Shown in pieces: positions 55,810 through 63,789 of a stretch of DNA of 64,000 bases. Numbering within the stretch: position 1 is the first letter of the stretch; every line of letters begins with the position of its first letter. The position numbers and the translations under genes were made by a program. The notes under the pieces were generated by a model, which searched no databases, was not told where the DNA came from, and saw only the letters and a list, made by a program, of their open reading frames with translations. The stretch spans positions 496,001-560,000 of the forward strand of contig NZ_PGFA01000001.1 in assembly GCF_002797555.1 (NCBI RefSeq). The letters are read 5' to 3'. The DNA is from Hymenobacter chitinivorans DSM 11115. Its GTDB lineage: Bacteria; Bacteroidota; Bacteroidia; Cytophagales; Hymenobacteraceae.

Positions 55810-56349
55810 ATGTCATTATCCACTATCTCGCTGCACGACAAGCAGTTTGCGCCGTATCTGACCGCCAGTCAAATCACTGCTGCCGTTCGGGAGCTGGCCG
55901 CTCACATCAACCGTGACTACGCTGGCAAGCAGCCCTTGTTCGTGGCCGTGCTGAACGGTTCGTTCATGTTTGCCGCCGACCTGCTCAAGGAAATTCAGCT
56001 GCCCTGTGAAATAACCTTCATTCGGGTTTCGTCTTACCAGGGCACCAGCAGCACCGGCACCGTGCGCGAAATCATGGGCCTGCAGGAGGAAGTGGCCGGC
56101 CGCGACCTGATTATCCTGGAAGACATTGTGGACAGTGGCCACACCATGAAAGGGCTGCTCGAACAGCTGCGGGCCAAGAATCCGGCCTCGGTGGAAGTGG
56201 CCACGCTGTTTCTCAAGCCCGAGTGCCTGCAGCACCAGCTCGACCTGCGCTACATCGGCCTGAGCATTCCCAACGATTTTATCGTTGGCTACGGCCTTGA
56301 CTACGACGGCTTAGGCCGCAACCTCCCCGACGTGTACTCGGTCGTATAA
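55810..56349 (+). CDS. hpt: Hypoxanthine phosphoribosyltransferase
   Basis: A 179-residue purine salvage enzyme that joins hypoxanthine or guanine to PRPP giving IMP or GMP. Seen: VAVLNGSFMFAADLL for one phosphate loop and LIILEDIVDSGHTMKGLL for the PRPP loop, with YIGLSIPNDFIVGYGLDYDG near the end. The ATG at 55810 gives the usual length of about 180; an upstream in-frame start at 55771 falls in the promoter. It is next to adk, another nucleotide-pool gene. Confidence 0.93.
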   Translation: MSLSTISLHDKQFAPYLTASQITAAVRELAAHINRDYAGKQPLFVAVLNGSFMFAADLLKEIQLPCEITFIRVSSYQGTSSTGTVREIMGLQEEVAGRDLIILEDIVDSGHTMKGLLEQLRAKNPASVEVATLFLKPECLQHQLDLRYIGLSIPNDFIVGYGLDYDGLGRNLPDVYSVV

Positions 56350-56458
56350 GCTCCGGCACACCCAAAACAAGTTGCATTCCGTAAGGAACGGTTTGTTTCC
56401 GATTTGTTATCTTTCCCAACCCAGCCGCTTTTCCTCTCCCCGCGAAATACCCGCTTTT

Positions 56459-57085
56459 ATGCTCAATATCGTACTCTTCGGCCCGCCCGGCGCCGGCAAA
56501 GGAACGCAAAGCCAGAAGCTCATTGCCCGTTACAACCTGGTGCATCTCTCCACCGGTGATTTGCTCCGCTCCCAGATTGCGCAAGGCACCGAGCTTGGTC
56601 TGCGGGCCAAGCAGCTTATGGATGAAGGCCTGCTCGTACCCGACGAAGTGGTTATCGGCATGATTGAAAGCCAGCTGGCCAACAATACCACCGCCGCCGG
56701 CTTTATCTTCGACGGCTTCCCCCGCACCGTACCCCAGGCCCAGAGCCTCGACGAGCTGACCCGGCGCTACGACACCGGCGTGAGCTGCATGATTGCGCTG
56801 GAAGTAGCCGAGGAGGAGCTGGTGAAGCGCCTGCTGGAGCGCGGCAAAACCAGCGGCCGCCCCGACGACCAGGACGAAACCAAAATCCGTAAGCGCGTGA
56901 CGGTCTACAACAACGAAACCGCCCAGGTAGCCAGCTACTACGCCCAGCAAAACAAGTTTCACGGCCTCAACGGCATCGGCGCCATCGACAATATCTTCGG
57001 CCAGATCTGCGAAATCGTGGATCAGCACCTGCCCGCTACGCCCGTGGCCGACAGCCAGGCTGCTGCTGACGAAGTAAAAGCGTAA
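56459..57085 (+). CDS. adk: Adenylate kinase
   Basis: A 208-residue enzyme exchanging phosphate between ATP, AMP and ADP. P-loop: GPPGAGKGTQSQKL; AMP site: HLSTGDLLRSQI and FDGFPRTVPQAQ; LID region is the short form, RGKTSGRPDDQDETKIRKR. The C-terminus has an extra tail of about 20 Ala/Asp-rich residues (VADSQAAADEVKA). The start at 56459 is preferred over the in-frame ATG at 56372, which adds 29 unrelated residues. Confidence 0.95.
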   Translation: MLNIVLFGPPGAGKGTQSQKLIARYNLVHLSTGDLLRSQIAQGTELGLRAKQLMDEGLLVPDEVVIGMIESQLANNTTAAGFIFDGFPRTVPQAQSLDELTRRYDTGVSCMIALEVAEEELVKRLLERGKTSGRPDDQDETKIRKRVTVYNNETAQVASYYAQQNKFHGLNGIGAIDNIFGQICEIVDQHLPATPVADSQAAADEVKA

Positions 57086-57126
57086 CTTTGCGGCTGCTAC
57101 CCCCGTGGGTAGTGGCAGAATACCTC

Positions 57127-57225
57127 TGTCATCCTGCGCAAAGCGAAGGACCTTATGACTGCCGAACGACTCGTACCCCCGACTTGTTTGGCGTGATAAG
57201 GTCCTTCGCTTTGCGCAGGATGACA
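57127..57225. repeat. Perfect 30-bp inverted repeat between adk and obgE
   Basis: Left arm 57127-57156 (tgtcatcctgcgcaaagcg...) is exactly complementary to right arm 57196-57225, with a 39-base loop. The right arm is followed by a T run (gctctttttt), so it can also act as terminator of adk. The cgcaaagcgaaggac type of text resembles dispersed intergenic palindromes I know from Hymenobacter genomes, and it has a relative at 59512-59610. Confidence 0.8.
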
Positions 57226-57315
57226 GCTCTTTTTTAGACAGTTCACCTAAGAAGATGGCGTTTCGAATTGCCTCCAATTCTTGATTCCTGATTCTTACTT
57301 CTTAATTCCAGCGAA

Positions 57316-58314
57316 GTGGCTTCCAATAACTTCATCGACTACGTCAAAATCAATTGCCGCTCCGGAAAAGGCGGGGCCGGCTCGGGCCACTTTTTCCGCG
57401 CCAAAGGCCTGCCCAACGGCGGCCCGGACGGCGGTGACGGCGGCCGCGGGGGCCACATTATCCTGGAAGGCAACTCCCAGCTCTGGACCCTGCTCCACCT
57501 GCAGTACCAGAAGCACCTGATTGCTAAGCCCGGCGAAGGCGGCGGCGAAAACCTGCGCACCGGCGCCCAGGGCGACGATATTATCATCCAAGTGCCGCTC
57601 GGTACCATTGCCCGCGACGCTGAGACGGGGGAGAAGAAGCTCGAAATTACCGAGCACGGCCAGCGCCTGATCCTGACGCCCGGCGGCCGCGGCGGCCTGG
57701 GCAACGACCACTTCAAGTCGGCCACCAACCAGGCGCCCACCTACTTCCAGCCCGGGGAGCCCGGCATCGACGAGTGGGTGATTCTGGAGCTCAAGCTGCT
57801 GGCCGACGTGGGCCTGGTGGGTTTCCCCAACGCCGGCAAAAGCACCCTGCTGTCGGTGGTATCGGCGGCCCGGCCCAAGATTGCCGACTACGCCTTCACC
57901 ACCCTGACGCCCAACCTGGGCGTAGTGGCTTACCGCGACTATAAGTCGTTCGTGATGGCCGATATTCCCGGCATCATCGAGGGCGCGGCCGAAGGCAAAG
58001 GCCTGGGCACGCGCTTCCTGCGCCACATTGAGCGCAACTCGATTCTGCTCTTTATGATTTCGGTCGACAGCAACGACATTGCTGCCGAGTATCAGGTGCT
58101 GCTCAGCGAGCTGGAGCAATTCAACCCCGAATTGCTGGAGAAAAAGCGCCTGCTGGCCATCACTAAGGCCGATTTGATTGACGACGAGCTGGAGGCCGAA
58201 ATCCGCGAGACGCTGCCGACCGATTTGCCGACGGTGTTCATTTCCAGCCTGGCCAACAAGAACATCATGCAGCTCAAGGACATGATTTGGCAAGCGTTGC
58301 ACGCCAAGGAGTAG
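57316..58314 (+). CDS. obgE: Obg family GTPase
   Basis: A 332-residue GTPase involved in late 50S ribosome assembly and stress response. The glycine-rich Obg domain spans residues 1-160 ([27 protein letters not shown]). The G domain has G1 [10 protein letters not shown]2/G3 TTLTPNLG and DIPGIIEGA, and G4 TKADL. The start is GTG at 57316 ([12 protein letters not shown]); the family usually begins M/V-x-NNFID. A C-terminal OCT domain found in some Obg proteins is absent. Confidence 0.94.
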   Translation: MASNNFIDYVKINCRSGKGGAGSGHFFRAKGLPNGGPDGGDGGRGGHIILEGNSQLWTLLHLQYQKHLIAKPGEGGGENLRTGAQGDDIIIQVPLGTIARDAETGEKKLEITEHGQRLILTPGGRGGLGNDHFKSATNQAPTYFQPGEPGIDEWVILELKLLADVGLVGFPNAGKSTLLSVVSAARPKIADYAFTTLTPNLGVVAYRDYKSFVMADIPGIIEGAAEGKGLGTRFLRHIERNSILLFMISVDSNDIAAEYQVLLSELEQFNPELLEKKRLLAITKADLIDDELEAEIRETLPTDLPTVFISSLANKNIMQLKDMIWQALHAKE

Positions 58315-58325
58315 AAACTGTGGGC

Positions 58326-58703
58326 TTACGGATTGTGCATCCGATTCAGCGTAGCGCTGGTTAGCAGAGTCAGGATAAGTAGGCCGTAAGCCCAGCTCAT
58401 TCGTTTGCCGGTACAATGGCGTAGCGCCCGGGCAAAAAGCCAGGCCGTTGGCAGCCAGGAAATCCAATTGATGAGCATCTGCTGGGCGTATAGCTCGGCG
58501 GTTTGGTAGTACCAGCCCCCGTCGCTCATGGCTTCTTCAGAACCAAACGGGTATTGGGCAATGGTTGCTGGGGCTCTAATCAGCCCGATGCTCACCCATT
58601 CCCAAAAACTGATAAGCAGCAAGAAGCTGCCCAGGATCAGTCCAGGCGCCAGTAGCCATCGGGTGAATGGACGACTGACCGTAGATTGGGCGGAGGAAGT
58701 CAT
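58326..58703 (-). CDS. Small membrane protein, function unknown
   Basis: A 125-residue protein with three likely spans: residues 16-36 (LLAPGLILGSFLLLISFWEW), about 78-92 and 101-117 (YGLLILTLLTSATLN). Between the first two is a loop with YPFGSEEAMSDGGWYYQTAEL. I do not recognise the family. The coding potential is good in this frame and the protein looks natural, but it is short; the gene lies alone on the minus strand between obgE and grpE. Confidence 0.65.
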   Translation of the reverse strand: MTSSAQSTVSRPFTRWLLAPGLILGSFLLLISFWEWVSIGLIRAPATIAQYPFGSEEAMSDGGWYYQTAELYAQQMLINWISWLPTAWLFARALRHCTGKRMSWAYGLLILTLLTSATLNRMHNP

Positions 58704-58914
58704 AATGGGTAAGTTCTGAGTGTCAGAAGGCCGGGTTGGGCCGGGCCATGTGGCCTAGATGCAAACAATGATACTACGTCTGAACCAAACTATTCTGGCA
58801 CATGGTTTCAGTGCCAAACTGACAGCCAAAGCCGCTTTGGCAAACTCCTTGCGCCCCGTTTAGCGCTCACCGGCAACTACCGTGAAAAACCCTTTCCGAC
58901 GAATATTTACGAAA

Positions 58915-59499
58915 ATGGCTGAAGATACCACCCTGCCCCAGGACGACAATCTGTCTGTTGACCCCGACAACGCGGCGGGCGAATTGCAAGAGGAAGTAAA
59001 CTCCCTCGATACCGACTCTGCCGAAGCTACCGATGGCGGCGCGCCCAAAGCCGAAGCGTCCAAAACCGATGCCGAGCTGGCCGAGCTGAAGGACAAATAC
59101 CTGCGTCTGGCCGCCGAGTTTGACAACTATAAGCGCCGCACCGCCAAGGAGCGCCAGGACCTGTTCAAAACCGCCAATCAGGAGCTGATGGTGGCGTTGC
59201 TGCCCGTGCTCGACGATTTTGACCGGGCCCGCCACCATACCAAGGACACCGAGGATGCTTCTGCCGTGCGCGAAAGCATCGACATCATATCTGGCAAGCT
59301 CCAGAAAACCCTGCAGCAGAAAGGCCTGACCCCGATGGAAACAAAGGGCGGCGCTTTCGATGCCGACCTGCACGAGGCCATTACCCAGATTCCGGCTCCC
59401 TCCGAGGAGTTGAAAGGCAAGGTAGTGGACGAGGTAGAAAAAGGGTATTACCTGGGCGACAAAGTAATCCGGCACGCCAAAGTGGTGCTGGGCAGCTAG
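58915..59499 (+). CDS. grpE: Nucleotide exchange factor GrpE
   Basis: A 194-residue co-chaperone that releases ADP from DnaK. An acidic disordered N-terminus is followed by a long coiled coil (ELKDKYLRLAAEFDNYKRR) and the wing domain ending with LGDKVIRHAKVVLGS. The ATG at 58915 (MAEDTT) is chosen; a GTG at 58882 would add MKNPFRRIFTK and is possible. It precedes dnaJ, so the two form a heat-shock pair; dnaK is not in the window. Confidence 0.93.
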   Translation: MAEDTTLPQDDNLSVDPDNAAGELQEEVNSLDTDSAEATDGGAPKAEASKTDAELAELKDKYLRLAAEFDNYKRRTAKERQDLFKTANQELMVALLPVLDDFDRARHHTKDTEDASAVRESIDIISGKLQKTLQQKGLTPMETKGGAFDADLHEAITQIPAPSEELKGKVVDEVEKGYYLGDKVIRHAKVVLGS

Positions 59500-59511
59500 T
59501 AACAACAGTAA

Positions 59512-59610
59512 CCGTCATGCAGAGCGAAGCGAAGCATCTCGCGTGCTGACATTTGAGTAGCAATTCAACGAATGCACGCGAGATGCTTCGGCTCCGCCTC
59601 TGCATGACGG
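59512..59610. repeat. Near-perfect inverted repeat between grpE and dnaJ
   Basis: Left arm 59512-59546 (ccgtcatgcagagcgaagcg...) pairs with right arm 59574-59610 (...cctctgcatgacgg) apart from a two-base insertion and one substitution. It shares a gtcat...gcgaagcgaag design with the 57127-57225 palindrome. It lies within what should be a two-gene transcript. Confidence 0.75.
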
Positions 59611-59625
59611 CCTGACAAGAAGACA

Positions 59626-60765
59626 ATGGCAACGAAGCGAGATTATTACGAGGTGTTGGATGTCGCCAAGACCGCCTCGGGTGACGAAATAAAGAAGGCC
59701 TACCGCAAGGTGGCCATCAAGTTTCACCCCGACAAGAACCCCGACGACCCCACGGCTGAAGACAAGTTCAAGGAAGCCGCCGAGGCCTACGAGGTGCTGT
59801 CGGATGAGCAGAAGCGCGCCCGCTACGACCGGTACGGCCACCAGGGCATGGGCGGCGGCGGGGGCGGAGCCCAGAACATGGAGGACATCTTCTCCCAGTT
59901 CGGCGACATCTTCGGCGGGGGCGGCTTCGAAGGCTTCTTCGGGGGCGGGCAGGGTCGCGGTGGCCGGCGCGTGAAGAAGGGCTCCAACCTGCGCATCAAG
60001 CTCAAGCTGGACCTGGAGGAGGTTGCCAACGGCGTCGAGAAGAAAATCAAGGTGAAGCGCTACGTGGCCTGCAACACCTGCTCGGGCACCGGCGCCAAAA
60101 ACGGCACCGACCTCAAGGACTGCGGCACCTGCCACGGCCAGGGCCAAGTAAAGCGCGTGGTAAACACGATGCTGGGCCAGATGGTCAGCTCCTCGACCTG
60201 CCCCACCTGTAACGGCGAAGGCAAGATCGTGAGCAGCAAGTGCGACGTGTGCCACGGCGAAGGCCGGCAGCTGCACGAGGAAGTTATTCCGATCAACATC
60301 CCGGCCGGCGTGGCCGAGGGGATGCAGCTGAGCATGAACGGCAAGGGCAACTACCCCGAGCGGGGCGGCGTGCCCGGCGACCTGCTCATCCAGATTGAGG
60401 AAGAGCCCCACGAGCTGCTCAAGCGCGACGGCAACAACATCATGTTCGAGCAGTACATTTCCTTCGTGGACGCGGCCCTGGGCGCCAACATCGAGGTGCC
60501 GACCATCGAGGGGAAAGTCAAAATCAAGGTGGAGCCCGGCACCCAGCCCGGCAAAATCCTGCGTTTGCGCGGCAAGGGCATCAAGGACCTGAACGGCTAC
60601 GGCCGCGGCGACCAGCTGATTCACCTCAGCGTCTGGACGCCCAAGAACGTGACCAGCGAGGAGCGGGAGCTGCTCGAAAAGCTGCGCGACGCCCGCAACT
60701 TCACGCCCAACCCCGGCAAGAACGAAAAAGGCTTCTTCGAGAAAGTGAAGGAGTATTTCCAGTAG
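59626..60765 (+). CDS. dnaJ: Chaperone protein DnaJ
   Basis: A 379-residue full-length DnaJ that delivers unfolded proteins to DnaK. Order of parts: J domain with HPD ([10 protein letters not shown]), Gly/Phe-rich linker ([14 protein letters not shown]), four CxxCxGxG zinc motifs starting [24 protein letters not shown] and CDVCHGEG, then the two beta-sandwich substrate domains and a C-terminal KVKEYFQ. It is preceded by the grpE-dnaJ palindrome and followed by a terminator. Confidence 0.96.
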   Translation: MATKRDYYEVLDVAKTASGDEIKKAYRKVAIKFHPDKNPDDPTAEDKFKEAAEAYEVLSDEQKRARYDRYGHQGMGGGGGGAQNMEDIFSQFGDIFGGGGFEGFFGGGQGRGGRRVKKGSNLRIKLKLDLEEVANGVEKKIKVKRYVACNTCSGTGAKNGTDLKDCGTCHGQGQVKRVVNTMLGQMVSSSTCPTCNGEGKIVSSKCDVCHGEGRQLHEEVIPINIPAGVAEGMQLSMNGKGNYPERGGVPGDLLIQIEEEPHELLKRDGNNIMFEQYISFVDAALGANIEVPTIEGKVKIKVEPGTQPGKILRLRGKGIKDLNGYGRGDQLIHLSVWTPKNVTSEERELLEKLRDARNFTPNPGKNEKGFFEKVKEYFQ

Positions 60766-60787
60766 AGCCGGTGCTTTAGCAGTTTAT

Positions 60788-60824
60788 AAAAGCCCGCCTT
60801 CCTTCGGGGAGGACGGGCTTTTTT
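60788..60824 (+). terminator. Rho-independent terminator of dnaJ
   Basis: The stem aagcccgcctt/...ggacgggctt with a short loop is followed by six T, 22 bases after the stop codon. Confidence 0.9.
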
Positions 60825-60845
60825 ATGTTGTGACGCCAGTATCTT

Positions 60846-60921
60846 GTAATCTATTTATTATAAACTACAGAATAGATTTGCACAGTGTAATCTATTTCAA
60901 AAAAGCATGGAAATAGATTAC
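60846..60921. repeat. Four copies of an AATAGATT-type sequence between convergent genes
   Basis: gtaatctattt at 60846, aatagattt at about 60871, and the perfect inverted pair gtaatctatttc (60887-60898) and gaaatagattac (60910-60921, 11-base loop). The sequence is AT-rich in a GC-rich genome and no coding region is present. It could be an operator/iteron cluster or a terminator for the minus-strand gene. Confidence 0.55.
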
Positions 60922-60957
60922 ATAACCTGCCGGGCTGGAACCGGGCGAAGTCAGGCT

Positions 60958-62313
60958 TTACTGCTTCACCAAGCGCTTAGTAACGATGCCCTCCTGCGCT
61001 TGCAGACGGAGGCTATAAACGCCGGCGGGCCAGGCTGCCACCGGTAGTTCCAGCTCGATTCGGCCGTGCTGGGATTGTAGGTGTAGCTGGGTCACGACCT
61101 GGCCCAAGCTGTTGAGTACTACGAGGGGCAGAGCTGGCTGCTCGCGCAGGCCGGTCAGGCTGAAAGTGGTGGCAATCTGTGCCGGGTTGGGGTAGAGGTT
61201 GGTGGCGGCAGCCAGCTGCGTAAGCGGCCGCGTACCCAGGGTAATGAAGCTGGAGTAGGTATCGACGGAGGAGTTGACGTAGCTGGCCGTAGCACGGTTA
61301 TAGCTCTGGCCCACATTGCGGCGCACGGCGTTGGCAGAGGTGTAGGAGAGCAGCTGCCGGTAGGCATACCGGATTACCCAGGCACTGTTGCGCCACTCAT
61401 CCGTTTGGTTGAGCAGCAGGTTGCCATAATCGTCGAGCTGGTAGGTGTCACGCGCGAGGTTGGTCCACCCGGCTTGGGTAGGCGAATCCTGGGTCAGGAT
61501 TACAAAGCTGCCGTTGGGCTGGAAGGTAATGGTCAGCCGTTGGTCGTGGGCCCAGGCGCTGGTCGAAGAGTCCCAATCCTGTTGCTCATAGGAAGCGGGC
61601 TGCTGCTTGGCCCAATCGTGCCAAACGATGTTGCGGGCCCGGTACTGATTCACATACTGCGTCTCATTCCACTGCTGCTGCACTACTTCCGTCCACTGGC
61701 CGTTTGTGCCAACGCTATAAGTGGTGCGGCTCCGCAGGCGCCACGTGTTGGTGCCGGAGTCCCAACCTTCCAGTATTTCGCTGGTCAGCACCCCGGCAGG
61801 CGTGTACGTGTTGGTATAGCGCGTGCCGGATACCATCACCCAGCTGTTGTTGAGCCAGCCTTGGTACAGGAATAGGGTTTCGTGGCCCTGGGCATCGTAG
61901 GTGTATTGCTGCCGGTCGCTGTTCGTGTACGCGGCCCCGGTCCAGGTTTGGCTTAGCGCCTCCGTCAGCTGGCCCTGCGCATTGTAGCTTTGAAGGATTT
62001 TGGTCAGCGAGGTGTTGAGGGCAGAGTCCTGGAAGATAATCTGTTGGGGCAGGCCCTGGGCGTTGTAAGCATACGTAATGAGCATCCCGTTCATCCAGCG
62101 GTTCTGCTGCTGTTCCCAGTAGTGGGAAACCTGGCGCGTAGGCAGGGAAGTGGCCGTGGCGCCTCGTGCCAGCACCGGCGCGTTGGTAGCCCGGGTCAGG
62201 GGTTGATGTTTGGACCAGCTGGCGAAGCTGCTCTGGACAGGACCGGTTTGGGCCAAACTACCAGGGGCCCCCAGCAGCGCAATGGCCAGGGCCAGGAGAA
62301 AAAACTGTTTCAT
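60958..62313 (-). CDS. Secreted protein with T9SS C-terminal sorting domain
   Basis: A 451-residue exported protein. Signal peptide MKQFFLLALAIALLGAPGSLAQ; then repeats of the form YDAQGHETLFLYQGWLNNSW and YNAQGQLTEAL, similar to RHS/YD-like beta strands; the end TNLYPNPAQIAT...AGVYSLRLQAQ...VTKRLVKQ is the type IX sorting tail. It should pass the outer membrane through T9SS and be cell-surface linked. The repeated N-x-W and Q-Q-x-W text suggests a beta-propeller or -solenoid; no enzyme motif is visible. The start at 62313 fits the signal. Confidence 0.85.
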   Translation of the reverse strand: MKQFFLLALAIALLGAPGSLAQTGPVQSSFASWSKHQPLTRATNAPVLARGATATSLPTRQVSHYWEQQQNRWMNGMLITYAYNAQGLPQQIIFQDSALNTSLTKILQSYNAQGQLTEALSQTWTGAAYTNSDRQQYTYDAQGHETLFLYQGWLNNSWVMVSGTRYTNTYTPAGVLTSEILEGWDSGTNTWRLRSRTTYSVGTNGQWTEVVQQQWNETQYVNQYRARNIVWHDWAKQQPASYEQQDWDSSTSAWAHDQRLTITFQPNGSFVILTQDSPTQAGWTNLARDTYQLDDYGNLLLNQTDEWRNSAWVIRYAYRQLLSYTSANAVRRNVGQSYNRATASYVNSSVDTYSSFITLGTRPLTQLAAATNLYPNPAQIATTFSLTGLREQPALPLVVLNSLGQVVTQLHLQSQHGRIELELPVAAWPAGVYSLRLQAQEGIVTKRLVKQ

Positions 62314-62368
62314 AGCGGGTGGGAATGGAAGGTGTATGCCTTAATTTACTCATAATAATATATATACA

Positions 62369-62387
62369 TTACAATTATTTATTGTAA
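62369..62387 (-). promoter_or_regulatory. Palindrome upstream of the T9SS protein gene, possible operator
   Basis: ttacaat (62369-62375) and attgtaa (62381-62387) form a perfect 7-bp inverted repeat with a five-base gap, 56 bases upstream of the start at 62313. The surrounding region is very AT-rich and probably holds the promoter. Confidence 0.35.
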
Positions 62388-62533
62388 AGATTCAATAAAA
62401 GCTGCCTGTTAGCCGATTCGGGAGAATAGTGGAACAGGCGGAAGTCCGGCAGCGAAAAATAATTTGGCGCCGGCTGTAATGCGGCCCTGGCTGAGTCGAT
62501 ATATAGGGTGTACTTCGGCTAGAACTTTCTGCT

Positions 62534-63037
62534 GTGACTCCCGACCCCGTTAGCTCCGATTTCTTGGCCGTTCTTAATGCCAACCAGGGCATTCTGCACC
62601 GCATGTGCCGGCTCTACTGCCAGGAAGCGGAGGAGCGGCAGGACTTGTACCAGGAAATTGTGCTCCAGCTCTGGCGGGCCTTTCCGCGCTACGAGCCCAC
62701 GGCCAAAGTCAGCACCTGGCTCTACCGCATTGCCCTGAACGTGGCCATCAGCAACCTGCGGCAGCGTACCCGCCGGCCCGCCCCCGAGCGGCTGGGCGAC
62801 GAGCCGCCCGAGGTGGCCCTGCCGCCCGAGCCCGGCCCCGATGCCGACGACCTAGCCCAGCTCTACCGGGCCATTGAGCGGCTCTCCGACGTGGAAAAAG
62901 CCTTTATTCTGCTCTACCTCGAAGAGCGCACCTACGAGGAAATGGCCGACATCCTGGGCATTACCCAAAACAACGTGCGCGTGAAAATGCACCGCGTCCA
63001 AGACAAGCTTCGCCACCTTCTTACCCAGCCCGCCTAA
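62534..63037 (+). CDS. RNA polymerase ECF sigma factor
   Basis: A 167-residue sigma-70 family factor of the extracytoplasmic type. Region 2 shows YCQEAEERQDLYQEIVLQLW and STWLYRIALNVAIS; region 4 shows YLEERTYEEMADILGITQNNVRVKMHRVQ, with the DNA-binding helix-turn-helix. The start is GTG at 62534; no closer ATG fits. It overlaps its neighbour by one base (TAATG), so the sigma factor and the membrane protein are co-translated. Confidence 0.9.
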   Translation: MTPDPVSSDFLAVLNANQGILHRMCRLYCQEAEERQDLYQEIVLQLWRAFPRYEPTAKVSTWLYRIALNVAISNLRQRTRRPAPERLGDEPPEVALPPEPGPDADDLAQLYRAIERLSDVEKAFILLYLEERTYEEMADILGITQNNVRVKMHRVQDKLRHLLTQPA

Positions 63038-63669
63038 TGGAACTCGACGACCTCCGCCGGCAGTGGCAGCAGCAGCCCACCGGCCCTTCGCAATCTACTT
63101 TAACTCACCAAAAGCTTCAGACGATGCTAACCTTCCAACCCGCTTCCCCCGTCAGTGAAATGCTGCGCAACGCCCAGCGCGACCAGCGCCTGATCTTCAT
63201 TGTCATTCTGCTCAACGTGGGCAACGTGGTAAACATGGGCCGCCGGTTTGGGCTGGGCAGCGCCCTGAGCCTGGTCTACGTGGTGGTGGCCCTGATGATT
63301 TTGCTGGCTTCCTGGTACGCCTACCGGCAGCGGCAGTTGATTCGCCAGCTCCGGCTAGCTGACGGCACCACTTATGCGCATCTACGGGACATTGTGCGGC
63401 AGCTGCGGAGCTTCAACCACCGGAAGCTGTACACGAAAATTGCCTTTCTAGCAACGGTGGCCCTGGTAGTGCTATACGGAAAATACGAAGCCATTCAACG
63501 CAGCTTGCAGTCGGGCCTCAGTCCGGTACTGGTGGCCGTCGGAGTGGTTGTTATTCTGAGCTTAATTGCCGGTATACTCTACATCGGCCAGCGTCGGCAG
63601 CAGCGCCGCTACGGCCAGCACCTCGACCAGCTGGAGGCGGCTTTGCGCGAGCTGCAGGAGCCGGCGTAG
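63037..63669 (+). CDS. Membrane protein, possible anti-sigma partner
   Basis: A 210-residue protein. The N-terminal 55 residues are cytoplasmic and hydrophilic (MELDDLRRQWQQQP), then four likely spans near residues 55-75, 82-101, 131-148 and 163-183, and a basic/acidic tail. It starts on the last base of the sigma factor stop. This position and the soluble N-terminus facing the cytoplasm fit an anti-sigma factor, but no known anti-sigma domain is seen. The role is inferred from context. Confidence 0.7.
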   Translation: MELDDLRRQWQQQPTGPSQSTLTHQKLQTMLTFQPASPVSEMLRNAQRDQRLIFIVILLNVGNVVNMGRRFGLGSALSLVYVVVALMILLASWYAYRQRQLIRQLRLADGTTYAHLRDIVRQLRSFNHRKLYTKIAFLATVALVVLYGKYEAIQRSLQSGLSPVLVAVGVVVILSLIAGILYIGQRRQQRRYGQHLDQLEAALRELQEPA

Positions 63670-63753
63670 CCTCCCGTTCAGGACCGTTTTTTTACCATTC
63701 ATCCGGCTCATTTGCCGGTCCGGTAAGAAGAATGCCGCATCTTTATAGAGTTC

Positions 63754-63767
63754 CTGTAATATTACAG
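63754..63767 (+). promoter_or_regulatory. 14-bp perfect palindrome before the ABC ATPase gene, possible operator
   Basis: CTGTAATATTACAG is exactly self-complementary and ends 22 bases before the start codon at 63790. Such TGT-N-ACA palindromes can be GntR-type operators; the regulator is not in view. Confidence 0.4.
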
Positions 63768-63789
63768 TCCACGACCAACCAGCCTTCCC

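Noticed and set aside
57127..57225. tRNA or riboswitch as explanation for the palindrome
   Set aside because: No cloverleaf, no conserved aptamer sequence, and arms are perfectly self-complementary, which fits a palindromic repeat better.
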